Part shown: positions 17,601-25,922 of the stretch, in pieces | How the letters are laid out: every line of letters begins with the position of its first letter | Numbering within the stretch: position 1 is the first letter of the stretch | NCBI GenBank assembly: GCA_023807065.1 | Contig: JAJJLU010003833.1 | Location: 1 to 28,813 of the forward strand | Origin: Isotricha intestinalis | Lineage: Eukaryota > Ciliophora > Litostomatea > Vestibuliferida > Isotrichidae | DNA: 28,813 nt | Direction of reading: 5' to 3' | Notes under the pieces: model-generated | Told to the model about the DNA's origin: nothing | Databases searched by the model: none | The model's input: the letters and a program-made list of their open reading frames with translations, nothing else | Made by a program: the position numbers and the translations under genes

Positions 17601-19182
17601 ATTTTTTATTCAATATTATTCTGATATTGGAAAAAAATATTTATACAGTCATATGCTAAAATTGTTTTTGTTATATAATAGAATTCTTGATTCTATTATT
17701 GATAATTATAATTTACATTATGTTTTATTTTATTTTTTATATGAAACTAGAGTTCCTGATATTAAAAATTTCATTGAAGAAAAAATAATTTATAATTCAT
17801 ACAAAAGATTTAAAACTTTTTGTAAAGAAAATTCTATTTCAAATGTTAATATATTTTTAAATAGTAAAATTTATTTAAAGGATATTTTTGAATTCAAATT
17901 AATAGATTATTTCTTATCTACTTTAAATAATATTGATTCATTTGAAAAATTTAAAAGTAAATTAGAAACAATAAAAGAAAAATTTATTTCTTTTGAAGAC
18001 GATAATATATCAATAATATTAAAGAATTATTATACAATTAAATTACTATATTATTTCTTTTTATTTTATCTTAAAGAAAAAATTTTAGAAAATAAAGAAG
18101 AAAAAACAATATTATGTTATTATAGTTTATTACTTTGTTTAATAAATAATAAAAATGAATTTGAAAATTTTCAAAAAAAGTTTGAACCAAATATAATAAA
18201 TTATAAAAAGTTAATTGGAGAAGAAAATACAAATATAATAATAAAAAATATGTATTATTCCAAATTAATTTATAAAGAAAAAGAAGATAATATAAACAAT
18301 GAAGATAAAAAAGGTAAAAAAATTAATAACTTGATTATATTATTAAATCATAATTATTTCATTGAAATATTTTCATTATTCATAAAAGAAAAACAAGAAA
18401 TATTTAAATCAAAAAAATCAATATTAGATAAGGAAATAAAAGGAAATTTTATAAATATAAGGAACAAAGTAATTGAATTAAATAGTAAATTAAGTCAAAT
18501 TTTTGGAGTTTTAGATGATTTTTGTTTTCAATTTAATGATTTATTCGAGCAGGGAAATTTTATTGATTTAATGAATTATATTAATGGAAAAACTATTAAT
18601 TTAGGAGGAATTCAAAATGCTTATTTTCCTTCTTTAAAAGATTATCTTATTATTATTCCTGAATATGAAAAACAAATTAATTCTTCTTTGAAAAAAAAAA
18701 ATAATAATTCAATCGATAATTCTAACAATGATTTTGAAATTAGAGAAGAAAATGTTTCTAATCAAAAATTAAAAATAAAATTTAAGAAAAATATAAAATT
18801 ATATAATAAGAATGATTTAGTTGTTTTAATTAAAAACATTAGGTTGTTTATTTGTAAAAAAATTATAATAAAAATATTTATAGTGAATATACAAAAAGTT
18901 CTATCTTTAAATCAATTAAATTTAATTAATTCAAATACTAAAATAGAATTAAAACAACAATATAAAAATTCAGATTCTAAAAAAATGAATTTTAAATTAT
19001 ATAAATTCAATAAAGAACAATTATTCTTTTATTATGAAAAAAAAATGATATATAAAGAAATATTAGATAAAGAAAAAGATTATCAATTTAATTATATTAA
19101 AAATAAATATAATTCAATAGAAAAAAAATTAGAAAAAATAAATAAAGAAATAGAAAATAATTCAAAAAATAACTTAATTTAA
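14656..19182 (+). CDS. Large protein, possible beta-propeller plus alpha-solenoid (1508 aa)
   Basis: Not firmly identified. After an acidic N-terminus (D-D-Y-D-E-D-D, about 11-17), residues ~25-480 alternate short hydrophobic strands and turns as in WD40-like propellers (for example I-S-I-F-I-L-F-E-G-K-I-Y-I-L-N-P, and F-D-W-L-S-N-N-D-I-F-I-F-I near 332). From about 510 (M-A-A-A-Q-D-E-N-L-A-Q-A-L) to the end it is almost entirely helical, with a charged coiled-coil tail at ~1470-1508. Propeller plus solenoid is the layout of coat, nucleoporin and ciliary-transport proteins. The N-terminal strands faintly resemble the ciliary protein CPLANE1, but this is weak. No membrane anchor or catalytic motif is seen. 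It is intronless with an ATG at 14656 after an A-rich leader, and a TAA stop. Confidence 0.85.
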   Translation: MEEINIITENDDYDEDDILFKKIFSIEFQEVKISKAIMLNDLISIFILFEGKIYILNPDKKELKLFYSCEYNKIINIFSNCNNSHLIILHSNGKIKGTNKKNLIEFEYYDKISSKINNLDNVNIYTSEDLFKIITIEKEKISLFYTNEIIKEELNEKIIKHKQFSTVIYLENERKNLINSKSNYFENYDVIFGNSMYNGNFAKIIYSIIEYINEIKAYKIYLIEYTFLFEQIDRNNFINTKPTYYKKYFNSKYVYSYFKKEENEKIENNTYEQNIIIKSNKTGTCTAFIINNCPEKNRMNLIIFNNETYNFTFFHLENLFKLTEDNVTVSDFDWLSNNDIFIFIQFSNYAFTILNTVNFQKYIINNNFMNYKEIDGIYILKYYKDLSKKIYEYQKISLLTNIRIEENKTNEEEENKEISTLFLYSNSYIIYFDISTINYDNKIINLTREDSFEKFIISLKYFQSYYIKNEEKRMNLEEYTHNYIFNHFKLIFPSNNINLDPELIDLENSMAAAQDENLAQALYFYVNFIRIFQNINQYHCNDLTLISFLLLISNDFFFYLLSLKEIWLSYLFLILSEKYLLSNLQLKKKEEIKHFDREKLTNQKIFFLFNPKYANASSIKCYNKISNISLFSKLRVFLFFYSLVEFRNSQALNINVLYFILAKISIEELKKNNIMDDVNFLLKLIIQNWKFLKSENQKAGNAEFVLNNFSQNFTTEIFNFGIKKKEKNNKQFDYLIEIYTEEQMMIFNDINYKYCIKEEENDDNIINDFNSLDNDIGIIQKWDIYFKNFFYEDLFDDLNQYHEINKEDKICNFRLFFFLSEIQLYFINLLEIIVSKDRNNVKYVKMISPIDIPFIIYEYSFIYDKNIKENEVFLTHDCHLSLINLINRYLKFYPFHFKESSLEFCEYLMMKGFNNLVINNNDKNFPFQPYISSAILFILISTLKVNSYVIIEKYFSLFEKCIKTLKNEFKNIIYSIMIYIIKFFIQYYSDIGKKYLYSHMLKLFLLYNRILDSIIDNYNLHYVLFYFLYETRVPDIKNFIEEKIIYNSYKRFKTFCKENSISNVNIFLNSKIYLKDIFEFKLIDYFLSTLNNIDSFEKFKSKLETIKEKFISFEDDNISIILKNYYTIKLLYYFFLFYLKEKILENKEEKTILCYYSLLLCLINNKNEFENFQKKFEPNIINYKKLIGEENTNIIIKNMYYSKLIYKEKEDNINNEDKKGKKINNLIILLNHNYFIEIFSLFIKEKQEIFKSKKSILDKEIKGNFINIRNKVIELNSKLSQIFGVLDDFCFQFNDLFEQGNFIDLMNYINGKTINLGGIQNAYFPSLKDYLIIIPEYEKQINSSLKKKNNNSIDNSNNDFEIREENVSNQKLKIKFKKNIKLYNKNDLVVLIKNIRLFICKKIIIKIFIVNIQKVLSLNQLNLINSNTKIELKQQYKNSDSKKMNFKLYKFNKEQLFFYYEKKMIYKEILDKEKDYQFNYIKNKYNSIEKKLEKINKEIENNSKNNLI

Positions 19183-19313
19183 CAAATTATTTAATTTTTT
19201 CTTAATATTCAATTTTTTTTTTTAATATTATTAATTAAATAAATAATCAATTATTTATTTTTCATAAATTTAAAAATGAATTATTTAAAATAAATAAAAT
19301 TAAAAGTTCTGAA

Positions 19314-20204
19314 ATGGAAGATAAAAAAATTAACGATGATACACAAATTAAAAATAATGAAAATGAAAAAGAAAATATTCTTTCATTAAATAATATTTCA
19401 AATGAGAAAAAATTAAATAATAATTTTTCATTATATAATATAGAAATAAAATCAATAGAAGAAAGTAATAATAAGGAAAAAAAAATAAATTTAAATTCAG
19501 AAAAAAAATTTTCTTTTGAAAATAATTCAACCGAAAAAATTCTTTTGAAAAAATCATACACATCAGCATCATCTAAAAAAAGAAATTTATATAATTTAAT
19601 TCAAGAAAATAACAAAATTTCAAAAATGAATTTTTTAGGAAAAAAAAAGAAAATTTTATCAAGTGAAGAAATTGAACTCGAAAAAATAAGAAAAGAAAAA
19701 GAAGAAATAAAAAAACAAAAATTGAAACATCAAAAATGTTATTTAAAAAGTAAAAATTATATTCCAATGACAATTAATCCTTCTCCTTCAACTATTATTA
19801 AACCTTTTAATTTATCAAGTAATAATTATTCTTATAAATTAATTCAAAGTAAAAAAACTTTTGATAAGAATAAAATTAATAATAATGAAAAAAGTAATTT
19901 TGAGAAAAAAAACAAAAATAATATTAATAAAGTTTTTATTGATAAAGAAAAAAATGAAAATTTAAATTTAAATAATAATGAATTAATAAATAATTATAAT
20001 ACTCCAATTAAAAAGTTTGATGATTGTTTAAATAAGAATAAAATTATAAATATAGAAGAAGTTAATAATGAACACTTTTTTACAAATGATAATGAGAAAA
20101 CAATAAAAAAAGAAAAAGATCTTACTTTGACTTCAAGAATAAAAAAATATTATGAATATACAAAAGATATTTTAGAAAAACAAAAACAAAATGCACAAAA
20201 TTAA
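19314..20204 (+). CDS. Lys/Asn-rich unknown protein with coiled-coil segment (296 aa)
   Basis: Not recognised. The first ~100 residues are low-complexity Asn/Lys/Glu and probably disordered. Residues ~117-142 (S-E-E-I-E-L-E-K-I-R-K-E-K-E-E...) form a highly charged helix, followed by a Pro/Ser stretch with K-P-F-N-L-S-S (163-169), and then more disordered Asn/Lys-rich sequence. The C-terminus ends in another basic helix (R-I-K-K-Y-Y-E-Y-T-K-D-I-L-E-K-Q-K). Basic helix plus K-P-F motif is faintly like microtubule-binding TPX2-type repeats, which I do not claim. ATG at 19314, 131 bp after the preceding stop and on the same strand; TAA stop. Confidence 0.7.
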   Translation: MEDKKINDDTQIKNNENEKENILSLNNISNEKKLNNNFSLYNIEIKSIEESNNKEKKINLNSEKKFSFENNSTEKILLKKSYTSASSKKRNLYNLIQENNKISKMNFLGKKKKILSSEEIELEKIRKEKEEIKKQKLKHQKCYLKSKNYIPMTINPSPSTIIKPFNLSSNNYSYKLIQSKKTFDKNKINNNEKSNFEKKNKNNINKVFIDKEKNENLNLNNNELINNYNTPIKKFDDCLNKNKIINIEEVNNEHFFTNDNEKTIKKEKDLTLTSRIKKYYEYTKDILEKQKQNAQN

Positions 20205-20333
20205 ACAATTATATATATTAAAATTAAATAAAAAAATAAAATTAATATTAAGTTTTTTTATTTATTTTTTTTATTTATAAAAATAATTTAAAAAAAATGA
20301 ATAAAATTCTTTTAAAATTAATTAATAATAAAA

Positions 20334-21272
20334 ATGAGTATGTATAAATATAGTTCAAAAGAAATTCGAGATTTATATAATAAATTTCAATTAAATAGAA
20401 GTCAAAAAAATAATTTATTAAATAATTCAGAGTCACAAAAACAATATAATATAAATATTTTAGAAAATAATAATAATGAGAAACAATTTAATCCAAGAGA
20501 AACAAATTTATTATTTAAACAGCCTCAAAATAGAAATGTCTTAACATCAAATATTTCCACTTTAATAGGTAATATGCCAGAAAATGTAATAAGGAAAAAG
20601 AATATAGAACCTGAAGAAAAAAGTTTTGGAAAAGAAATTAAATTAGAAAATAATTATTTATTAAGAAGAGAAGAAAAACCTTTTGAAAAAGAACCAATAA
20701 TTTATTTTCCTAAATATAATGATAATATATTACATGAATGGGAAAAAATAATAAAAGATCTTGAATTATTTAGAATAAAGAAATCAAAAGAATTATCAGA
20801 AATTAAAAAGTTAAATTATGAAAAAAATAATAAAAATAACAATAAAAATGAATATGACGAAATAAGTAAAAAAATATTAAAAAAGATAAGTTCATATAAT
20901 AAAAAAGAAATAAAAAATTATAATAAAATAAATGATACATTTATAGAAACAAAAACAAATGTAATGACAAAATTAAGAAAAAAATTTAAAGTTGAGAGTA
21001 AACCTATTTTAAAAACTCATAATGAATTTAGATATTTAAAAAAAGATTATTCAAAAGGAATTTCTAATAATGAAATTTTAATTAATAGATTTAATAATAG
21101 AATTTGCCTTTTAACTGATATTATTTGCAACATTGATGAAAATGAAGAAGATAGTGATTATGGTGATAAAGAAAGAAAAGAAAGTAGAATTAAACAAGAA
21201 AAATTTAACGATCATTATTTTAAACATTCAAAAAATAAAAAAAAGAAAAAAAGAAAGCAAATTTATATATAA
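20334..21272 (+). CDS. Lys/Asn-rich unknown protein (312 aa)
   Basis: Not recognised. It begins M-S-M-Y-K-Y-S-S-K-E-I-R-D-L-Y. Residues ~20-115 are polar and disordered. A more ordered core starts at P-I-I-Y-F-P-K-Y (121-128), continues through a helix with H-E-W-E-K-I-I-K-D-L-E-L-F, an Asn/Lys linker, and a segment with K-P-I-L-K-T-H-N-E-F-R-Y-L-K. It ends in an acidic patch (D-E-N-E-E-D-S-D) and a Lys-rich tail that could act as a nuclear signal. ATG at 20334 (a second Met at codon 3); TAA stop. Bases 20813-20878, covering codons ~160-182, are repeated exactly at the right end of the window. Confidence 0.7.
   Translation: MSMYKYSSKEIRDLYNKFQLNRSQKNNLLNNSESQKQYNINILENNNNEKQFNPRETNLLFKQPQNRNVLTSNISTLIGNMPENVIRKKNIEPEEKSFGKEIKLENNYLLRREEKPFEKEPIIYFPKYNDNILHEWEKIIKDLELFRIKKSKELSEIKKLNYEKNNKNNNKNEYDEISKKILKKISSYNKKEIKNYNKINDTFIETKTNVMTKLRKKFKVESKPILKTHNEFRYLKKDYSKGISNNEILINRFNNRICLLTDIICNIDENEEDSDYGDKERKESRIKQEKFNDHYFKHSKNKKKKKRKQIYI
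20813..20878 (+). repeat. Internal copy of the 66-nt terminal direct repeat
   Basis: Identical over 66 bases, same orientation, to 28748-28813. Here it is an intact part of the coding sequence of the 312-aa gene, so this is presumably the original copy. Confidence 0.95.
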
Positions 21273-21374
21273 ATATTTAATGTTTAACTATTATACTTTT
21301 ATTTATAAAATAAGATATATATATAAAAAAATTTAATTCAAAAAAAAAATAAAAATAATAATTAATTTAATTAA

Positions 21375-22643
21375 CTAATTATTTTTTTTTTCCTTAAAAT
21401 CGCATTTTTTTTTTTTACCTAAAAGTAAATATTTATATTCTAAATTATGTTCTTTGATAATTTTTCTAATGATAATTTTTTTTTTAGGGTCTTTAATTAA
21501 TTCATCATAATTATATCCATATTTTTCAATTAAACTTTTTCTACATTTTGCAATTAAATCTCTTCTGTCTTTTCTTTTATTTCTAATCATAATTTTAATT
21601 TTATATTTCTCACTTTTCTGAGGATGAGATTGGCTTAAATGACCTCCTAAAGCTTGTCCTTTACCAAAAATTTTTTTACAAAATTCACATTTAAATATAT
21701 TTATTTCTTTATTTATTATTTTTTTAAGTTTTTTTCTTTTTTTATTTGTTATTATTTTTTTTCTTTCTTTTAATTTACTCTTTTTTTCTTCTTCTTTTTT
21801 TTCTTCATTAAATAACTTTTTATATATATTTATTCTATTTTTAAATTTTTGAAGAATAAATGAAGTAAACATATTACAATTTCTTATTAATAATTCTAAC
21901 TTTAATATATTTTTTTCATTGTAAATTTTATTTTTTTTATTGATGAAATTTTCTTCTATTTCTTTTAAATATTGTTTAATTTCAAAATAAAATTTCCTTA
22001 TTATTTCAAAAGCATTTAAACTTCCTTCGTAAAAATATAAATTATTTGCTTTTAAAATTGAAAAGGGAATATTTAAAGTTTTTAAAGATTCATCTTTAAA
22101 ATTACATAAATCTAAAGAAGAAGGTTCTTTAATAATAAAATATTTTTGAGAAGCAATTAATTTTGAAAGATAATTTATTTTTATTTCTTCTTCATTAATA
22201 TTTATAAGAGGAAAATTAATTAAGTGAAAATTATTTATATTAACTTCATTAATGAAAATATTTTCTCTTTTTAAAATTTTTTGGAATTTGATTTTTTTTT
22301 TTTTTGTAAAATGATTTTGACATTTATTTAAATTTCCAAATAATCTAGAATTAAAATTTATTTTTGAATTTAATAAACTTTTACTTTTATTAAAAGAGGA
22401 AACTGTAGTAAAAGAAGGATCAAATGAATTAAATTTACTTTCTGAAGAAATCATTTTAAATTGTTTATTTGAATTTCCCAAATTTTTTTCCCCTTTATTT
22501 ATATTAATTTTTAATTCTGAAAATATTTTGTTTTTATAATTTGAAGAATTTTGAATTTCATTAAATTGATTTATTTTTGGTATTATTAAAGGAGATATTT
22601 CATATCTTAACATAGAAGGAAATTTATTTGAATCAGATATCAT
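21375..22643 (-). CDS. C2H2 zinc-finger protein with Q-A-L-G-G-H finger (422 aa)
   Basis: One C2H2 finger is visible: C319-x2-C322-x12-H335-x4-H340, containing the Q-A-L-G-G-H core (330-335). This core is known from plant EPF-type factors and also occurs in many ciliate proteins, usually followed by S-x-x-H-P as here. The finger is followed by a strongly basic region (R-N-K-R-K-D-R-R-D-L) that could bind DNA or RNA. Upstream are a Ser/Asn-rich N-terminus (1-110), a middle domain with an E-P-S-S-L-D-L-C motif and predicted helices, and a long Lys/Glu helix just before the finger (about 280-310). It is probably a nuclear regulator; target unknown. It ends in TAG, the only TAG stop seen here. 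ATG at 22643; the gene points away from the decayed gene to its right. Confidence 0.85.
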   Translation of the reverse strand: MISDSNKFPSMLRYEISPLIIPKINQFNEIQNSSNYKNKIFSELKININKGEKNLGNSNKQFKMISSESKFNSFDPSFTTVSSFNKSKSLLNSKINFNSRLFGNLNKCQNHFTKKKKIKFQKILKRENIFINEVNINNFHLINFPLININEEEIKINYLSKLIASQKYFIIKEPSSLDLCNFKDESLKTLNIPFSILKANNLYFYEGSLNAFEIIRKFYFEIKQYLKEIEENFINKKNKIYNEKNILKLELLIRNCNMFTSFILQKFKNRINIYKKLFNEEKKEEEKKSKLKERKKIITNKKRKKLKKIINKEINIFKCEFCKKIFGKGQALGGHLSQSHPQKSEKYKIKIMIRNKRKDRRDLIAKCRKSLIEKYGYNYDELIKDPKKKIIIRKIIKEHNLEYKYLLLGKKKKCDFKEKKNN

Positions 22644-22817
22644 TTTATAAAGGAGAATTTTTTGGTTTTTTATTTTATTTTTTTTTTTTTGAATTTAAAT
22701 AATTTTTTATTTTGAATTTTTTAGTCGAAAAATAATTTAATAATCAACAAAAGAAAAATTAATATAAAAGTAATAATAGAAATAAAGAAAAAGGATAATA
22801 AAAAATAAATATAAAAT

Positions 22818-23362
22818 ATGTTAAATATAAAACAATGTTATAGATATAAAGCATATTATATTCAAAATTGATTAAATAATAGAAAAAAACCGATTAGAGG
22901 AGGGTTTAATGGATTTAAATATAATCCTAATTTAGATTCTAAAATTTTCACTCAATTTTATAATTATAATTCCATTAATTTAAACAATTATAATAATAAT
23001 GTTATATTTTAATTCTAATTTAAGTTCAATTAATGCATCAAATGAAAAAAATTTTAATAATAATTATGACGGAAGTTTTTCTACTTTAAATACATTTCAT
23101 TCTGCAAAAAAATCTTATACTAATAATGATAATAATAATATAAGTAATTTAAAAGACTCTATTTTACCTTTTGATGATGATATTCTGAAAAAAAAATCAA
23201 AAGATATTAAAATCAATAATATTAATGCTATAAAAGAATTAAAATATAATAATATTAATCAAACAATTATCAATATATAAAAATTATGTAAGAAAAGTAT
23301 TTGAATATTTTAATTCCTTAGATATAAATATAAATAACATAAATTTATTTTTAAAAATATAA
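22818..23362 (+). pseudogene. Gene-like stretch broken by one TGA and two frame changes
   Basis: Coding-like sequence runs through all three frames in turn. Frame A starts at the ATG at 22818, hits TGA at 22869 and continues gene-like (R-K-K-P-I-R-G-G-F-N-G-F-K-Y) to TAA at 23010. Frame B is open from 22984 to TAA at 23278 (a 93-aa frame from the ATG at 22999, Asn/Ser-rich, with P-F-D-D-D-I-L). Frame C is open from 23243 to TAA at 23360 and reads Y-V-R-K-V-F-E-Y-F-N-S-L-D. No set of 30-40-nt GT-AG introns reconciles the frames and removes the TGA; one 121-nt intron (22904-23024) would join A to B but leaves the TGA. Neighbouring genes, including an 8.5-kb one, have intact frames, so general sequencing error is unlikely. 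A decayed gene is the best reading; the 93-aa frame alone could be a real small gene. The homologue is not recognised. Confidence 0.5.
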
Positions 23363-23431
23363 ATAGAGATATTTAAGTATATTAAAAATTAAAAAAAAAT
23401 TAATAAAATATATAATAATAATAATTATATA

Positions 23432-23704
23432 ATGTCTGTTCAAAATATTTTAAAACATCCTAATAGAATAGATAAAATAGCAAAAAGAGTATTTAATAGT
23501 GTTGATAAAGATGGTTCTGGATTAATTGATTTAAATGAATTAGAAAAAGTTATGTATACTATTTCTGAAGATTTAGATTTACCTATTCCTTCTCATAATG
23601 AAGTTAAAAAAGTTTTTAGTATGTTAGATACTGATAATAGTACTATGATTTCTTATAAAGAATTTAGAGTTTTAATTGTTGGAATTCTTGAATCTTTTGC
23701 TTAA
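23432..23704 (+). CDS. Small EF-hand calcium-binding protein (90 aa)
   Basis: Two EF-hands make up nearly the whole protein. Loop 1 is D25-K-D-G-S-G-L-I-D-L-N-E36, fully canonical with Gly at position 6. Loop 2 is D66-T-D-N-S-T-M-I-S-Y-K-E77, with the acidic and Glu-12 ligands present but Asn in place of the usual Gly-rich turn, so affinity may be lower. Flanking helices have the expected hydrophobic pattern (A-K-R-V-F-N-S-V; V-K-K-V-F-S-M-L). The length equals half a calmodulin, so it probably dimerises or acts as a single-lobe sensor. It may act in calcium signalling or in contractile or ciliary structures, but no partner is indicated. ATG at 23432 after an A/T-rich leader, TAA stop. Confidence 0.92.
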   Translation: MSVQNILKHPNRIDKIAKRVFNSVDKDGSGLIDLNELEKVMYTISEDLDLPIPSHNEVKKVFSMLDTDNSTMISYKEFRVLIVGILESFA

Positions 23705-24084
23705 TTTTTTTATTTTTTTTGAATTAAATTTATTTTTGAGATTTTGCTTTTTATATGTTTTATCTATTCGATTGTTTATTATTTTTTTTTTATTCAAATG
23801 AAAATTTTATATTATTACTAATTATTTTTATTATTTAATTATTTTTTGGATTTTCTGTTTTTTTAATGCTAAAGGTAATTAATGTCTTTTATTGATTTAA
23901 TCTTTATATTATATTCGATTTTGAAAAAGAAATTTTATAAATTTAAATGCGCTTTAAAAACTCATACTTTCACGAAAAAATGGTAAAAATAAAAATAAAT
24001 CTTTAATAAATAAGATAAAATATTTTTATAATTTAATAAAAGATTCAAATATGAATATTTTTTATAAATAATAAATAATATAAT

Positions 24085-24137
24085 TTTAACAATATAATAT
24101 GTTTTAATTATAATATGTTTTAATTTTAATTGTTAAA
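24085..24137. repeat. 16-bp tandem duplication inside a 9-bp inverted repeat
   Basis: The 16-nt unit TAATATGTTTTAATTA occurs twice in tandem at 24095-24126 (one mismatch at the last base). It is flanked by TTTAACAAT (24085-24093) and its exact complement (24129-24137), giving a possible stem enclosing the duplication. Function unknown; chance is possible in such AT-rich DNA. Confidence 0.5.
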
Positions 24138-24267
24138 TAAATATTTATTAAATAATAATGGAAGTGATTTTTTGAAGAAGAAAAAATTAAAAATAGAATT
24201 AAAAAATAGATTAATCAAAATAGAAAAATATAGGGTAATAAAAGATAATTAAATCTTATTTATATAA

Positions 24268-24321
24268 ATTCAATTTTAATAAAAAAAATATAGTTTAAAC
24301 TGTTTAAAATTAAAATTGAAT
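24268..24321. repeat. 13-bp perfect inverted repeat (hairpin)
   Basis: Bases 24268-24280 are the exact reverse complement of 24309-24321, with a 28-nt spacer that itself contains the palindrome GTTTAAAC. It lies 150 bp downstream of the stop of the three-exon gene, read on the minus strand. It could mark a structured RNA or 3'-end signal. Confidence 0.5.
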
Positions 24322-24470
24322 ATTAAACCAAAAATAGAGAATAAAAAAAAATATATACATAATGAGAAAAAATTAACTTGAATAAAATAAAATCTACCTT
24401 TCAAAATAAAAAATAAGTGCTTTTCAATCAAATAGATAATAGCTAAAAAAAATACAAAAAACAAAAAAAA

Positions 24471-25307
24471 TTATTCTAATTGAATTTTAATAATTAAATC
24501 ATCATTTTGTGAATTTTTATCTTCATCAATTGAATATAAATGTTCATATGATTGTTTAGTTTGAAAAAATAATTTTTTTTGTAACTTTTTAGAATATTTT
24601 TTTTGAGAATTAGAAATTAATTGAATAGTATAATTAATTTCTCTTTGTTCGAATTGATTATGAAATTTTTGATAAAAATTATCTTGAATATCTTCAATCT
24701 AATAATAATAAAAAATTTATAAAAATAATTATTTTACTTCATTAGAAAAATTATCAATTTGAAAAAAATTATCTTCTAATTCTTTAAATTCTGGAATTTT
24801 AACGTTAACATGAAAACTTTTTTCTTCTATTTTAAATGTATTAGAACAAAAATTATCAATATTATATATATCATTTTTATTGCTTGAATTATTTGTTTTA
24901 TTTTTTCTTTTTAATGAATTTTCTATTTAAAAAATTTTTATTATATTTATCTTACTTATTTTATCTTTTTCCTTTTTTTTTCTTTGTCTTTTATTCAATA
25001 ATATTTTTCTTTTTTTTATATAATTTTCTTTGTTTTCTTTATGAAGAATATTTAATATTTTATCAAAATCTAATGTTGTATTTTTTATTATTTGTTTATT
25101 TGATTGAATTATTTTATTTTTTGAAAGTTTATTTTCTTTATTTACGTTTTTCTTTCTTATAATGAGCTTTTCATGATTTTTATTTGTTTCATTATGAACA
25201 AAAAAAATTTCTCTATTTATTTTTTCATTCTGATTGTTTTTTTTAAATAAAATTTCATCATTTTGATTTTCTTGTTTTTCTCTTAAAATTGTCGAAATAT
25301 CACTCAT
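24471..25307 (-). CDS. Three-exon unknown protein (254 aa)
   Basis: Exons on the minus strand are 25307-24956, 24922-24738 and 24698-24471, joined by introns of 33 and 39 nt with GT-AG ends. Without splicing each segment hits stops; with it, one 254-codon frame results and its phases agree (phase 1, then phase 0). Exon 1 encodes a very polar Lys/Asn/Glu-rich segment ending in a basic stretch (K-R-Q-R-K-K-K-E-K). Exon 2 contains E-K-S-F-H-V-N-V-K-I-P-E-F-K-E-L. Exon 3 is a charged helix (F-H-N-Q-F-E-Q-R-E-I-N-Y-T-I-Q-L-I) that ends acidic. No family is recognised and there is no membrane segment. It may be a nuclear or cytoskeletal coiled-coil protein. ATG at 25307, TAA stop. Confidence 0.75.
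24699..24737 (-). other. Intron 2 of the three-exon gene (39 nt)
   Basis: It begins GTAAAATAAT and ends ATTATTATTAG on the minus strand. It sits between codons (phase 0) and contains an in-frame TAA at its start, so retention would truncate the protein. Confidence 0.75.
24923..24955 (-). other. Intron 1 of the three-exon gene (33 nt)
   Basis: It begins GTAAGATAAA and ends TTTAAATAG on the minus strand, phase 1. Removing it joins two frames that are otherwise closed. The donor GTAAG fits a standard U1-type splice site. Confidence 0.75.
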
Positions 25308-25922
25308 TAATTTTTTTATATTTTTTGTTGATTATTAGATATTTCTTTTCATATCATATGTTTTTATAAATAATTAATTAGAAAAAAATAAGAGTCTATC
25401 TACTTTTAATAAAACTTTGTTTTAGGAAATATAAATTTTTTATTACGGAAATATTATCAAATTGTTTTTGGAAAATTTTATTTGTTTAGTTTTATTTTTT
25501 TCAATATGATGAATTAACATTTTTTTATTTATTTATTCTAAAAGATTTATTAATGAATAATATTAAATAATATTATTCTTTTTTTTTAAATGGATTTTTT
25601 AATTAATGCTTTAAAACAAGTTTATTTATATTTTTTCCCCTTTTTTTCAAATTCTTTCAAGAAACATTATCTTTTTTTATATTATTTAATAATTAATTTT
25701 TAACAGTATCTAATTTAAAAAAAATTATTATAAAATAAAAAAAAATATTTATTTTTATATTCTTTTAAATATTCATCAAATAAGATATTTTTATATTATA
25801 AATTATATATATAGTAAATATTAATATAAAATAAGATTTTATTTATAAATCAATATTTATGATTTATCTTTTTTTTAAATATTAATTTTTTTTTCAAAAA
25901 ATAATATTGCCAAAAAAAAGAA
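25308..25922. promoter_or_regulatory. 615-bp divergent upstream region without a gene
   Basis: Lies between the divergent starts of the three-exon gene and the TMEM33-like gene, so it must contain both promoters. It is long compared with the other divergent region here (173 bp). No gene, RNA or clear factor site is seen; there are T-runs near 25580 and a short C-run near 25640. An unspliced 5' UTR exon is possible. Confidence 0.4.

Larger units (their letters stand above)
23705..24470. other. 766-bp non-coding interval between convergent genes
   Basis: The longest gene-free stretch of the window, unusual because it lies between two 3' ends, where compact genomes are normally tight. No open frame with coding character or spliced gene could be built. 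It holds two inverted repeats (listed separately) and a small less AT-rich patch near 23948-23985. It might hide an untranslated RNA or long 3' UTRs. Confidence 0.5.

Noticed and set aside
22216..22234. 19-nt match to the core of the 45-bp inverted repeat inside the zinc-finger gene
   Set aside because: The shared piece is AT-rich, encodes ordinary in-frame residues and ends abruptly at both sides; it lacks the CCC/GGG end. Chance similarity in biased sequence is sufficient.
23288..23321. 34-nt GT-AG stretch (GTAAG...TTAG) that looks like an intron
   Set aside because: Removing it does not join any two open frames, and read through it is gene-like in frame C; kept as part of the broken gene.
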